NCBI RefSeq assembly: GCF_900115045.1
Contig: NZ_FOVC01000008.1
Coordinates: 62,001 to 126,000, forward strand
Length of the DNA stretch: 64,000 nt
Direction: 5' to 3'
Origin: Izhakiella capsodis
GTDB lineage: Bacteria > Pseudomonadota > Gammaproteobacteria > Enterobacterales > Enterobacteriaceae
Of this stretch, positions 1-8,379 are shown in pieces; the first letter of the stretch is position 1; each line of letters begins with the position of its first letter. The notes beneath the pieces were generated by a model. The model saw nothing but the letters and a program-made list of their open reading frames with translations, had not been told where the DNA came from and did no database searches. The translations under genes were made by a program, and so were the position numbers.

Positions 1-444
1 AGCCGGAAATAATGACGTGAACTTAGCGTCTGTATTTCACCTCTTTTGTTTGCATTTTGATAATCGTAACTCATTACCTGTAAAGAATTTAGCATTGCAT
101 CAAGTCTGATGACGCTCTACAGGAGCAAACGCCAAAAGAGATCAAAGTCAGTCCCTCCACCAGCAGAAAGTAAAGCATTCTGTAGTCAACGTATTCAATA
201 ACATCAGAAGCTTATTAAAAACAATCGTCACAGAATTTAACGTTGTTGTGCACCTGACAGCTTACGATGCCAGTGCGTCCCGGCAAGATTTCGGTTGTTT
301 TAATTCCAGAGATGACGAAGAGTGAACTATGATTAGCGATGAAGCTCAGATTCAGGATCTGGCTGGCACGGCGATACATTGAGAGATCAAGAATGAACGG
401 TCCGGGCCTTGTCGGTCCGACCGCTTGTAATTAAGGGGTGCGCT
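1..444. other. Non-coding stretch upstream of ycgB
   Basis: No open reading frame with recognisable similarity is seen on either strand in these 444 bases. The last part must hold the promoter and leader of ycgB. In several relatives ycgB follows prkA and yeaH, but I see no remnant of either here. A 17-codon ATG frame (about 330-380) has nothing to support it as a gene. Confidence 0.5.
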
Positions 445-1980
445 ATGACAACGAGGTATGACGAGCCAGTTAAGGATTGCAAACGACTAAGCGATGGACC
501 CGACTGGACTTTCGATTTGCTTGGCGTCTATTTGCACGAGATAGATCGCGTCGCCAAACATTACCGGCTTGAAACTTATCCGCACCAAATTGAAGTCATC
601 ACCTCCGAGCAGATGATGGATGCCTATTCCAGCGTCGGTATGCCAATTAACTATGCGCACTGGTCATTCGGTAAAAAATTCATTGAAACAGAGCAGCGTT
701 ATAAGCAGGGCCAGCAAGGATTAGCTTATGAAATTGTTATAAACTCAAATCCTTGTATTGCCTATTTGATGGAAGAGAACACCCTGACCATGCAAGCGCT
801 GGTGATGGCCCACGCCTGCTATGGGCATAACTCTTTTTTCAAAAATAACTATCTGTTTCGCAGCTGGACTGATGCCAGCTCAATTGTTGATTATCTGATT
901 TTTGCGCGTGGTTATATCAGCAAATGCGAGGAGTTATACGGTCTTGAAGAGGTCGAGCAGCTCCTCGATTCATGCCACGCGCTGATGAACTATGGGGTTG
1001 ACCGTTACAAGCGTCCGCAAAAGATTTCGCTGGAAGAAGAGAAAGCACGTCAGAAGAGCCGTGAAGAGTATCTTCAAAGTCAGGTCAGTACGCTATGGCG
1101 CACGTTGCCACGCAGGGAACAAGAGGAAGCACAGGCACAACAGCGGCGTTTTCCCTCTGAGCCGCAGGAAAATTTGCTCTATTTTATGGAGAAAAATGCC
1201 CCCTTGCTGGAGTCATGGCAGCGTGAAATTCTGCGGATTGTGCGAAAAGTCAGTCAGTATTTCTATCCGCAAAAGCAGACGCAAGTAATGAATGAAGGCT
1301 GGGCGACATTCTGGCATTACACCCTCCTTAACCACCTTTATGACGAAGGTAAACTTACCGACCGTTTCATGATGGAGTTTTTGCACAGTCATACTAACGT
1401 TGTTTTTCAGCCCCCTTATAACAGTCAGTGGTATAACGGAATTAATCCGTATGCGCTGGGTTTCGCCATGTTTCAGGATATTAAACGTATCTGTGAAGCA
1501 CCAACGGAAGAGGATCGCTACTGGTTTCCGAACATTGCCGGCAAAGACTGGCTGGACACACTGCATTTCGCTATGCGGGAGTTTAAAGATGAAAGTTTTA
1601 TCAGTCAGTTTCTATCGCCTAAGGTGATGCGTGACCTCCGTCTTTTCACCGTCCTCGATGATGATCGAAATAACTATCTGGAGATCGCTGCTATCCATGA
1701 CGAAGCCGGTTATCAGGCAGTTCGTCAGCAACTCTCTGCACAGTACAATTTGAGTAATCTAGAACCTAATATTCAAATTTACAACGTGGATTTACGCGGT
1801 GACAGGTCGCTTACCCTGCGGTACGTACCCCAAAACCGTACCCCACTGGATAAGAGCTGTCGCGAAGTGTTGAAACATGTTCACCGGCTCTGGGGCTTCG
1901 ATGTTCACCTTGAACAGCTGAACGAAAATAGCGCTGTGGAACGGTTGGGGAGCTGTCCACCACACCCCGTTACACTGTGA
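445..1980 (+). CDS. ycgB: SpoVR family protein YcgB
   Basis: The 511-residue product matches the length and sequence of the enterobacterial SpoVR-family protein YcgB (about 510 residues in E. coli). The ATG at 445 is preceded by an AAGGGG ribosome site at 433-438; the frame runs upstream to a TTG at 409, but that start would add residues the family lacks. The protein is soluble, without signal peptide or membrane segments. Family members are co-expressed with the PrkA kinase/YeaH stress system in many proteobacteria, but their molecular role is unknown. It stands alone here; in E. coli ycgB also neighbours fadR, so this is ancestral synteny. A hairpin with a T-run follows at 2072-2095. Confidence 0.93.
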   Translation: MTTRYDEPVKDCKRLSDGPDWTFDLLGVYLHEIDRVAKHYRLETYPHQIEVITSEQMMDAYSSVGMPINYAHWSFGKKFIETEQRYKQGQQGLAYEIVINSNPCIAYLMEENTLTMQALVMAHACYGHNSFFKNNYLFRSWTDASSIVDYLIFARGYISKCEELYGLEEVEQLLDSCHALMNYGVDRYKRPQKISLEEEKARQKSREEYLQSQVSTLWRTLPRREQEEAQAQQRRFPSEPQENLLYFMEKNAPLLESWQREILRIVRKVSQYFYPQKQTQVMNEGWATFWHYTLLNHLYDEGKLTDRFMMEFLHSHTNVVFQPPYNSQWYNGINPYALGFAMFQDIKRICEAPTEEDRYWFPNIAGKDWLDTLHFAMREFKDESFISQFLSPKVMRDLRLFTVLDDDRNNYLEIAAIHDEAGYQAVRQQLSAQYNLSNLEPNIQIYNVDLRGDRSLTLRYVPQNRTPLDKSCREVLKHVHRLWGFDVHLEQLNENSAVERLGSCPPHPVTL

Positions 1981-2071
1981 TTCAGATGATCTGCTATTGT
2001 CACATCTTTTTAACAAGCACTGATCTACTTCGCCAAGGTTAGCATCATCATCAACAACACCTAATAACTGT

Positions 2072-2095
2072 CCTCCGGTATAGCCGGAGGTTTTT
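2072..2095 (+). terminator. Hairpin with T-run after ycgB, at IS200 end
   Basis: A perfect 7-bp stem (CCTCCGG/CCGGAGG) with a short loop is followed by five T residues. It would end ycgB transcription. As I recall, the same hairpin occurs at the 3' end of Salmonella-type IS200 elements, so it probably belongs to the degraded element that starts here. Confidence 0.6.
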
Positions 2096-2171
2096 CATAT
2101 GCGCCAATAAGCCTCTTTTACCCGCCGCGTCCTTACAGGCGCATACGATCTGACATTTGCATTTGGCTTCT

Positions 2172-2625
2172 CTACTCGCGGCCCGTAAACGGGCTCCCCG
2201 AATAGGGTATGGAAACTGTTCGCCCAATTTATCCTCTTCCAGTTGATGCTTTATGTACTCCTGGATAGGTCTTGTATTTTCCCCGACCGTATCCACACAA
2301 TATTCCTGCACCAAAAATCCCGGTTACGATAGTTGAACTTGAAATCCCCAAATCGATCGTAAAGCATCAGGCTACTTTTACCTTTCAGATACCCCATGAA
2401 ATCTCAAACACTCATCTTCGGTAGTATGTCCAGTAGCATATTGATGTGATCCACACAGCATTCGGCCTCAAGAGTGCTTACCATCTTCAATTAACACAGT
2501 TTTCTTAAAATGCTCCCAATTATTCTGCGTTTCTCACCGTAGATCGTATGTCTTCTGCACTTTGGTGCAAAAAAATGATAATTACCGTCTCACCACGTGC
2601 GTGCTAAGCTTTTATCATCCCCCAT
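2172..2625 (-). pseudogene. tnpA: IS200-type transposase TnpA, inactivated
   Basis: Read on the minus strand from the ATG at 2623-2625, the three frames together give an almost full-length IS200 Y1 transposase of about 150 codons. Landmarks include MGDDKSLART near the start, AECCVDHINMLLDI in the middle (around the HUH-type metal-binding histidines), GYLKGKSSLMLYDRFGDFKF, and YIKHQLEEDKLGEQ near the end. There are at least three frame changes and several in-frame stops (after LART, after ILRKLC, after PKMSV). The final frame ends at the TAG at 2172-2174 after GSPFTGRE. It is a decayed relative of the Salmonella IS200 transposase. Confidence 0.85.
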
Positions 2626-2768
2626 CGGGACCACCTATCAATGCCATGAATGCACTTTGCAGTTGCCAGAACGCAAGGTTTTTCTAACGAATCAAAAGGG
2701 GCTCTGAAAGACTACTCATAGCTGTGCGTTTAACGGGATCCGCAGCCAGGCTGGGGATTTTCGATGCA

Positions 2769-2799
2769 CAAAAAAACCGGCCATTGACCGGGTTTTTTC
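2769..2799 (-). terminator. fadR transcription terminator
   Basis: An A-run, a short GC stem (CCGG...CCGG) and a T-run lie just beyond the fadR stop codon. On the minus strand this reads as a Rho-independent terminator; the flanking A and T runs extend the stem, so it may also work in the other direction. Confidence 0.7.
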
Positions 2800-2800
2800 A

Positions 2801-3526
2801 TCAAAAACTCTTCAGCCTGCTCGTCTCCTGCTGCGGCATTGACAAATGCATGCTGTGCCAGATCTCTCCGCTGCGACGACCATAATCACGTACGACGTCC
2901 ACCACGCGGTCAGGATGCGACTGCTGACAGAGCGTCAGCAGCTCAAGATAGAAATGTCGCGCCAGTTGCCGGGCCTCCGGATTGCAGAAATAGTGACGCC
3001 CGACCCGGATATATAATCCTTTAAGCCCGTTGAGGATTAGTCCGTAGATGGGATTGCCAGAAGCAAATGCCAGACCGCGAAAAATACCATAATCAAGTTC
3101 GGTATAGGCATCCGCTCTATCTTCCACGGTTCCGGCCGTAGAGAGTACGGCTTGCGCTTTTTCCGGAAATTTGAGGACCGCTCGACGGATAAAAATTGAG
3201 GCGATATCGGTCCGCACCGAGAGTAAATTATCGATCAGCTGCGGCACGCTATCGTGATCCAGACGCGCGAGCGTTTCAAGAATATTCAATCCTGATGTTT
3301 CCCAGAAGTCATTAACTCGCGTTGGTTTACCATGCTGTATCGTCAACCAGCCATCACGAGCCAGACGTTGTAAGACTTCGCGCAGCGTGGTTCGCGTTAC
3401 ACCAATCAATTCAGACAGCTCACGTTCAGCGGGTAAAATAGATCCTGGCGGGAAGCGGTTATTCCATATGCTTTCAACAATATACTCTTCCGCAAACCCT
3501 GCCGGGCTCTGCGCTTTTATGACCAT
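2801..3526 (-). CDS. fadR: Fatty-acid-responsive transcription regulator FadR
   Basis: The 241-residue product is a clear FadR (239 in E. coli). It is a GntR-family repressor of fatty-acid degradation and activator of fabA/fabB that releases DNA when it binds long-chain acyl-CoA. The N-terminal winged helix-turn-helix (about residues 9-75) keeps the operator-contacting Arg35, Thr44, Arg45, Thr46, Thr47, Arg49 and His65; the C-terminal part is the acyl-CoA-binding helical domain. Its target fadD is in the same window at 9585-11324. In E. coli fadR is divergent from nhaB-dsbB; here dsbB is present but nhaB is missing from the 270-base gap. Confidence 0.97.
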   Translation of the reverse strand: MVIKAQSPAGFAEEYIVESIWNNRFPPGSILPAERELSELIGVTRTTLREVLQRLARDGWLTIQHGKPTRVNDFWETSGLNILETLARLDHDSVPQLIDNLLSVRTDIASIFIRRAVLKFPEKAQAVLSTAGTVEDRADAYTELDYGIFRGLAFASGNPIYGLILNGLKGLYIRVGRHYFCNPEARQLARHFYLELLTLCQQSHPDRVVDVVRDYGRRSGEIWHSMHLSMPQQETSRLKSF

Positions 3527-3796
3527 AACGTTTATTATCCGTTAAAGGGAAAATGCTATAAATGATGACTCATCATACCAGAGGCATTCTGTGCGATATA
3601 GCCCACGGGTAACGTATCAGGCGATATATCAAACAATATTCAGCTGGTAGCCTTAACGTTTAACCTACCTGGGTTGGTAGTGGGGAAATCTTTACCTTAC
3701 GTTATATCTCAGTACTATATTTTAGCGTCTTGCGGGCTGGCAGGACGTTATTTTTCGTTTAAACTTCTCGTTTATCAGTTATTCATGGAACGTCTT

Positions 3797-4306
3797 ATGC
3801 TGACTTATCTTTATCGCTGCTCGCGGGGACGCGGAGCCTGGCTGTTATTGGCACTCTCTGCACTGGCGCTGGAATTAGTGGCACTCTGGTTCCAACACGT
3901 ATTAGGGTTGATGCCCTGCGTAATGTGCATTTATGAACGCTGCGCTTTGTTTGGTGTGATGGGCGCGGGTATCGTTGGCGCCATTGCACCACGTACACCT
4001 CTGCGCGGGTTAGCGATTCTGATCTGGATTTACAGCGCCTGGGAAGGTCTGCGCCTCTCATGGCAGCACACCATGTTGCAGCTTCATCCCAATCCTTTCT
4101 CGACCTGTGATTTCGCCCCCAACTTTCCCAGCTGGCTGCCACTGGATCACTGGTTCCCGGCCGTTTTCGTCGCTGGCGGTGAATGTTCGGATCGCGGCTG
4201 GACGCTGTTTAACCTCAGCATGCCGCAATGGTTGATTGTCACTTTTGCCGTTTATTTAGTGATCGCCCTGCTAGTAACGATAGCCCAGCCCTTGCGCAGG
4301 CGGTAG
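3797..4306 (+). CDS. dsbB: Disulfide bond formation protein DsbB
   Basis: DsbB is the inner-membrane quinone reductase that reoxidises DsbA. Counting from the ATG at 3797 (169 residues), the periplasmic cysteine pairs are C41/C44 (PCVMC) and C104/C130, the same positions as in E. coli DsbB, and the additional C8 and C49 are also kept. Four membrane helices are visible. The open frame extends upstream to 3674 and includes another ATG at 3785, but the extra residues do not resemble the family; a GGAA lies ahead of 3797. In E. coli the gene follows nhaB, which is absent here. Confidence 0.95.
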   Translation: MLTYLYRCSRGRGAWLLLALSALALELVALWFQHVLGLMPCVMCIYERCALFGVMGAGIVGAIAPRTPLRGLAILIWIYSAWEGLRLSWQHTMLQLHPNPFSTCDFAPNFPSWLPLDHWFPAVFVAGGECSDRGWTLFNLSMPQWLIVTFAVYLVIALLVTIAQPLRRR

Positions 4307-4408
4307 TCAGGCATACATCCCAACTACTGTGCAAATCACGTTGGCTTCATCAGCTTTGCGTTTCAACGCAGAGTTTCATCCTGCAATCGATTAGAACGCT
4401 TTTGGTGT

Positions 4409-4430
4409 GATCCCGGCGTCAGCCGGGATC
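4409..4430. other. Perfect hairpin between dsbB and ycgN
   Basis: GATCCCGGC and GCCGGGATC flank a 4-base loop. It lies between the convergent genes dsbB and ycgN but has no T-run on either side, so it is at best a weak or Rho-assisted terminator. Confidence 0.5.
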
Positions 4431-4438
4431 TAACGGTC

Positions 4439-4876
4439 TCATGCTGGACGCCTGATAATATGGTCTTCCCAGTCAACCACCTCGCTTTCACGTACAGCAA
4501 TGTGGCGTACTGAAATACGCTGCGCGTGCATTGCGGCTTTAGAGCCACTTCGCAGCGGGTGCCATGCCGGTAGCGATTTTCCTTCCGCCAGCAGTCGATA
4601 GGCACAGGTCCAGGGTAACCACGAGAAGGTTGGAAGATTTGCTCGTGTGAGCTTTATGCAATCGGGCTCATAGTCAAAGCGGCGCTCATAATTTTTACAG
4701 CGGCAAGTTTTAATGTTTAGCTGGTCACAGGCGACATTAGTAAAATAAATTTCGTCGCTTTCTTCATCCTGTAGTTTATTTAAACAGCATTGTCCGCAGC
4801 CGTCGCAAAGCGACTCCCACTCAGCATCACTCATCTGTTCAAGGCTTTTGCGCTGCCAGAATGCAAGTTCGTTCAT
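4439..4876 (-). CDS. ycgN: YcgN family cysteine cluster protein
   Basis: This is the UPF0260/YcgN family, small cytoplasmic proteins with the cluster CDGCGQCC (residues 24-31 here) plus further cysteines in TCRCKNYERRF and PWTCAYRL. These probably bind metal or an Fe-S centre; the function is unknown. Starting at the ATG at 4876 gives 145 residues, near the 153 of E. coli YcgN; an ATG one codon upstream (4879) is equally possible, and the ribosome site is weak. The frame is open up to 4993, overlapping the end of ycgM, but those residues are not family-like. It sits downstream of ycgM and ycgL as in E. coli. Confidence 0.88.
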   Translation of the reverse strand: MNELAFWQRKSLEQMSDAEWESLCDGCGQCCLNKLQDEESDEIYFTNVACDQLNIKTCRCKNYERRFDYEPDCIKLTRANLPTFSWLPWTCAYRLLAEGKSLPAWHPLRSGSKAAMHAQRISVRHIAVRESEVVDWEDHIIRRPA

Positions 4877-4958
4877 CATTGTTCTCGCACAATCAGGAAG
4901 CTGCACCTTATAAAACTTACCGGCGACAGATGCAAGCCCTTCCGCCGGGCTGTTCCCC

Positions 4959-5618
4959 TTAAAGCACTCGGGTTGAAATGCCATAACCGGCAAACGATAT
5001 CTCCAGCTTATCGCCGGAAAACATCGGCCCCACGCCTTCCGGCGTGCCAGTTAATATTACGTCACCAGCTCTCAAGGTGAAGAACCTACTCATATAGGCA
5101 ATCAACGGTAATATGGGGGTTATCATATCAGCCGTATTTCCGCTCTGACGCAGGCTGCCGTTAATCAGCAGCTTAAGTTCGGTATTTTGTGGATCTGCGG
5201 AAAAATCAGATGCGGGAATAAAACCTGAAATCGGACAGGCATTGTCGAAAGCTTTGGCTTTTTCCCACGGCTGTCCGGCCTTTTTACAGTCAGCCTGAAT
5301 ATCGCGCAGCGTAAGATCCAGCGCAACACCATAGCCAGCAATCGCCTCAAGTACGTGTTCTTCCCTTGCTTGCTTCAGCGTTGATCCAATCAACACCGCC
5401 AGCTCCACTTCGTGGTGTACCGCCCCCATATTCTCAGGGATGGTCAGCGGCTGACGCATATCGCATAGAGCCGTTTCTGATTTAATGAACAGCACCGGCT
5501 CTGGCGGCGTGTGACTCCCCATCTCGCGGATGTGCTTCGCGTAATTACTGCCGACGCAAATCACTTTATTGACAGGATAATCTGACAGAACGCCCTGCCA
5601 GTTATGGTGCTGATACAT
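4959..5618 (-). CDS. ycgM: Fumarylacetoacetate hydrolase family protein YcgM
   Basis: The 219-residue product equals E. coli YcgM in length and starts with the same MYQHHNWQG. A GAGGGAAC ribosome site precedes the ATG at 5618, which rules out the longer frame to 5693. It belongs to the fumarylacetoacetate hydrolase fold: HHEVELAVLIG (about residue 70) carries the metal-binding acidic residues and TGTPEGVGP (near residue 195) the conserved C-terminal loop. Family members act as oxaloacetate tautomerases/decarboxylases or acylpyruvate hydrolases; the substrate here is inferred only. ycgN follows after 82 bases. Confidence 0.93.
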   Translation of the reverse strand: MYQHHNWQGVLSDYPVNKVICVGSNYAKHIREMGSHTPPEPVLFIKSETALCDMRQPLTIPENMGAVHHEVELAVLIGSTLKQAREEHVLEAIAGYGVALDLTLRDIQADCKKAGQPWEKAKAFDNACPISGFIPASDFSADPQNTELKLLINGSLRQSGNTADMITPILPLIAYMSRFFTLRAGDVILTGTPEGVGPMFSGDKLEISFAGYGISTRVL

Positions 5619-6067
5619 GTTGTTCCCTCGCTGATTAATCAGAAGACTCGTCGTCAGTCGCCGATCCCAATTTGCCAATTCTTGAGCCATCATACCGACG
5701 CTCAGCGCAAATTAGTGAGAATAGCGCCAACATTTAATAATTCGAGAGTTACCAAAAACCCTAATCGTCCGGTTCTGAACGTGGTCTGACCAAATTATAC
5801 CGGCGCGCTGTGATCAGCCAGTATTGTGTAAATTAATGACCTGACATTGAGCAACGGAACGCATCTGGCATCAGAATAACGGTTTCCTGTTGCCAAGAGC
5901 CTAGTAAGAGAAGTTTAAGTGACGTTGTAACGGGATCTGTCTCTTTTCACTTATATTACGAACTGTTTTAACAACGATTGTAGCCAAGGTGTGAGTAGAG
6001 GCCCCGGCTAAATTAAGCCAATGCAGCTAAGTTTATCCAGGGGATACGGAATTTATCCGATGGAAGG
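5619..6067. other. Gap between ycgM and ycgL
   Basis: About 450 bases with no recognisable gene, no convincing hairpin-plus-T terminator and no clear gene remnant. The corresponding E. coli interval is much shorter, so this may be leftover sequence from a lost gene (inference), but no similarity could be identified. Confidence 0.4.
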
Positions 6068-6346
6068 CTAAACCGACTTTTTGCCGTTCTCAAGACAGGT
6101 AGTTAACAAACTTTCAGGTACGGGTGGGATCTGTAAATAAAAACCCTGTTCTCTGAGCGCGGTCGTCACTTTATCAGGATCGGCGTTAGCCAGTTTCTTT
6201 CGCCCATCAAGAGGTAACATCATAACAAACTGCGGCCGGCCGAAACTGCATAAAAGTGCCTCAGGCACACGGGAGAAATCATCTCTTTTTTCAACATACA
6301 GATAAGTCTGATCGCGAAAAGAACTTCGGTAAATCACACAAAACAT
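6068..6346 (-). CDS. ycgL: YcgL domain protein
   Basis: The product begins MFCVIYRSSFRDQTYLYVEK, the hallmark of the YcgL family, and is 92 residues long from the ATG at 6346. The frame continues to 6376 but the upstream residues are not conserved. These small cytoplasmic proteins lie next to the min locus in most gamma-proteobacteria and have no established biochemical role. The gene is divergent from minC with about 160 bases between the starts, as in E. coli. Confidence 0.9.
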   Translation of the reverse strand: MFCVIYRSSFRDQTYLYVEKRDDFSRVPEALLCSFGRPQFVMMLPLDGRKKLANADPDKVTTALREQGFYLQIPPVPESLLTTCLENGKKSV

Positions 6347-6503
6347 ATTTTTTACTCGAATTAACCAGGAAGGCATCTTGCCTGAATATAGCTCTAACTA
6401 TAACATGCTGCTATAACTTCGGAATATTCCCTCCGCCGCGATTATGCTTAGCAAAAGCAGACATAATTTAAGTAGGGAAGATAACTGGACTGAGTTGATA
6501 TCG

Positions 6504-7205
6504 ATGTCGCAAGCGCCAATTGAGCTTAAAGGCAGTAATTTTACACTGTCGGTTGTTCACCTTCATCACCCGGAACCAGAAATGGTTCGCAAGGCGTTGC
6601 AGGATAAAATAGATCAGGCTCCGGCCTTTCTAAAAAACGCCCCTGTCGTATTGAATGTCTCCGCACTGGAAAGCGACGTGAATTGGCCCCAACTACAACA
6701 GGCTATTGCTTCAACAGGTTTGTATATCGTTGGTGTCAGCGGCTGCAAAGACGATGACTTAAAGCGTCGGATAGGTCAGGAAGGACTGCCACTGCTCAGC
6801 GAAGGTAAACCGCAAAAAAAACAGAATAAAGCTCCTGCGCAAGAGATCAAGTCTATCGGTGTCGCACCTGAGTCCGCTAAAACGCGGCTGGTCAATACGC
6901 CAGTGCGATCGGGGCAACAAATTTATGCCAAAAATAGCGATCTCATTGTAACCAGCAGCGTTAGCGCTGGTGCCGAACTTATCGCCGATGGCAATATTCA
7001 TATTTATGGCATGATGCGTGGTCGTGCGCTGGCAGGTGCCAGCGGGGATCGGCAATGCCAGATTTTTTGCAGTAATTTATCTGCAGAACTGATCTCTATC
7101 GCTGGTGAATACTGGATAATGGATCAAATTCCTGCCGATTTTTTTGGGAAAGCGTCCCGACTGTGTTTGCAGGACGGCGCGATGACAATACAGAAATTGT
7201 TTTGA
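6504..7205 (+). CDS. minC: Septum site-determining protein MinC
   Basis: MinC inhibits FtsZ polymerisation away from midcell and is carried to the membrane by MinD. The start at 6504 (MSQAPIELKG) gives 233 residues, close to E. coli (231), and replaces the longer frame from 6444. The N-terminal FtsZ-inhibiting domain is about residues 5-105, then a variable linker (about 105-130), then the C-terminal beta-helix that binds MinD, with VRSGQQIYA and IYGMMRGRALAGASGD. It is the first gene of minC-minD-minE; minD begins 38 bases after its stop. Confidence 0.96.
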   Translation: MSQAPIELKGSNFTLSVVHLHHPEPEMVRKALQDKIDQAPAFLKNAPVVLNVSALESDVNWPQLQQAIASTGLYIVGVSGCKDDDLKRRIGQEGLPLLSEGKPQKKQNKAPAQEIKSIGVAPESAKTRLVNTPVRSGQQIYAKNSDLIVTSSVSAGAELIADGNIHIYGMMRGRALAGASGDRQCQIFCSNLSAELISIAGEYWIMDQIPADFFGKASRLCLQDGAMTIQKLF

Positions 7206-7243
7206 GCAGGCTGTTGAGCCCCACTTTGTAAGGAAATCACTTT

Positions 7244-8056
7244 ATGGCACGCATTATTGTAGTTACTTCAGGCAAAGGGGGCGTTGGCAAAACCACCTCC
7301 AGCGCTGCGATCGCGACCGGTCTTGCGCTGAAAGGTAAAAAGACCGTCGTGATCGATTTCGATATTGGTCTTCGAAATCTGGATCTGATTATGGGCTGCG
7401 AACGCCGCGTGGTGTATGACTTTGTGAATGTCATTCAAGGCGATGCGACGCTGAATCAGGCGCTGATTAAAGATAAACGCACGGATAAACTCTATATCCT
7501 ACCTGCCTCACAAACCCGCGATAAAGACGCGCTGACTCGCGAAGGCGTAGAAAAAGTGCTCAACGACCTGGCAGCGATGGATTTCGATTTTATCGTCTGC
7601 GATTCACCCGCAGGTATTGAAACCGGTGCGCTGATGGCCCTTTATTTCGCTGACGAAGCGATCATTACTACCAACCCGGAAGTCTCATCGGTTCGGGATT
7701 CAGATCGCATTCTTGGCATCCTCTCTTCTAAATCCCGTCGTGCAGAGAAAGGCTTGGATCCGATTAAAGAGCATCTGCTGCTAACTCGCTACAACCCAGG
7801 CCGGGTGAATCGCGGCGATATGCTGAGCATGGAAGATGTACTTGAGATTTTACGCATTCCATTGGCCGGTGTCATTCCCGAAGACCAGGCGGTACTGAGC
7901 GCCTCCAACCAAGGAGAGCCGGTAATTCTAGCAGCCGACTCCGATGCAGGTAAGGCTTATACTGATACGGTAGACCGATTACTTGGTGAAGAACGCCCCT
8001 TCCGCTTTATTGAAGAAGAGAAGAAAGGTTTCCTGAAACGCCTTTTTGGGGGATAA
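7244..8056 (+). CDS. minD: Septum site-determining ATPase MinD
   Basis: MinD is a ParA-family ATPase that dimerises with ATP on the membrane and recruits MinC and MinE. It has 270 residues as in E. coli. The deviant Walker A motif KGGVGKTT is at residues 11-18 with its signature Lys11, and the C-terminal amphipathic membrane-targeting helix (KKGFLKRLFGG) is intact. A ribosome site (AAGGAAAT) lies before the ATG. minE follows after 3 bases, indicating translational coupling. Confidence 0.98.
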   Translation: MARIIVVTSGKGGVGKTTSSAAIATGLALKGKKTVVIDFDIGLRNLDLIMGCERRVVYDFVNVIQGDATLNQALIKDKRTDKLYILPASQTRDKDALTREGVEKVLNDLAAMDFDFIVCDSPAGIETGALMALYFADEAIITTNPEVSSVRDSDRILGILSSKSRRAEKGLDPIKEHLLLTRYNPGRVNRGDMLSMEDVLEILRIPLAGVIPEDQAVLSASNQGEPVILAADSDAGKAYTDTVDRLLGEERPFRFIEEEKKGFLKRLFGG

Positions 8057-8059
8057 GAC

Positions 8060-8329
8060 ATGGCACTCCTTGATTTCTTTTTATCCCGTAAAAAAAACAC
8101 GGCCAACATTGCCAAGGAGCGGCTACAGATTATCGTTGCCGAGCGCAGACGGGGCGACGCTGAGCCCCATTATTTACCGCAGCTGAAAAAGGATTTACTG
8201 GAAGTGATTTGCAGATACGTCAAGATCGATCCAGAAATGCTTACAGTTAAGCTGGATCAGAACGACGACGACATCTCCATTCTGGAGCTAAATGTAACCC
8301 TGCCGGAGACGGAAGACACGGCGAAATGA
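8060..8329 (+). CDS. minE: Cell division topological specificity factor MinE
   Basis: The 89-residue MinE stimulates MinD ATPase and drives pole-to-pole oscillation. The N-terminal region (ALLDFFLSRKK, then KERLQIIVAERR) contains the membrane-binding and MinD-contacting helix; the remainder is the dimerising topological domain. It is the last gene of the min operon and is followed immediately by a strong terminator. Confidence 0.97.
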   Translation: MALLDFFLSRKKNTANIAKERLQIIVAERRRGDAEPHYLPQLKKDLLEVICRYVKIDPEMLTVKLDQNDDDISILELNVTLPETEDTAK

Positions 8330-8340
8330 TAGGGTATTAC

Positions 8341-8378
8341 AAGGCTCTCTGCTGGCAACCAGCAGAGAGCCTTGAATT
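8341..8378. terminator. Bidirectional terminator between minE and rnd
   Basis: A perfect 15-bp stem (AAGGCTCTCTGCTGG/CCAGCAGAGAGCCTT) with a CAA loop lies in the 50-base gap between convergent minE and rnd, with a T-rich stretch after it on the plus strand. It probably serves both operons. Confidence 0.85.
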
Positions 8379-8379
8379 T

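Larger units (their letters stand above)
2066..2758 (-). mobile_element. Degraded IS200-type insertion sequence
   Basis: About 690 bases hold a single broken IS200-family transposase gene on the minus strand, with flanks typical of IS200: a hairpin at 2072-2090 downstream, and a nearly perfect inverted repeat (ATCCGCAGCC/GGCTGGGGAT) at 2738-2758 on the upstream side. IS200 elements are about 700 bp, lack terminal inverted repeats and make no target duplication, so the borders are estimates. The element lies between ycgB and the fadR terminator and disturbs neither coding sequence. It cannot move on its own because the transposase is dead. Confidence 0.75.

Noticed and set aside
2051..2314. 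87-codon minus-strand frame
   Set aside because: It is only the in-frame tail fragment of the IS200 transposase pseudogene read on past its original stop, not a separate gene.
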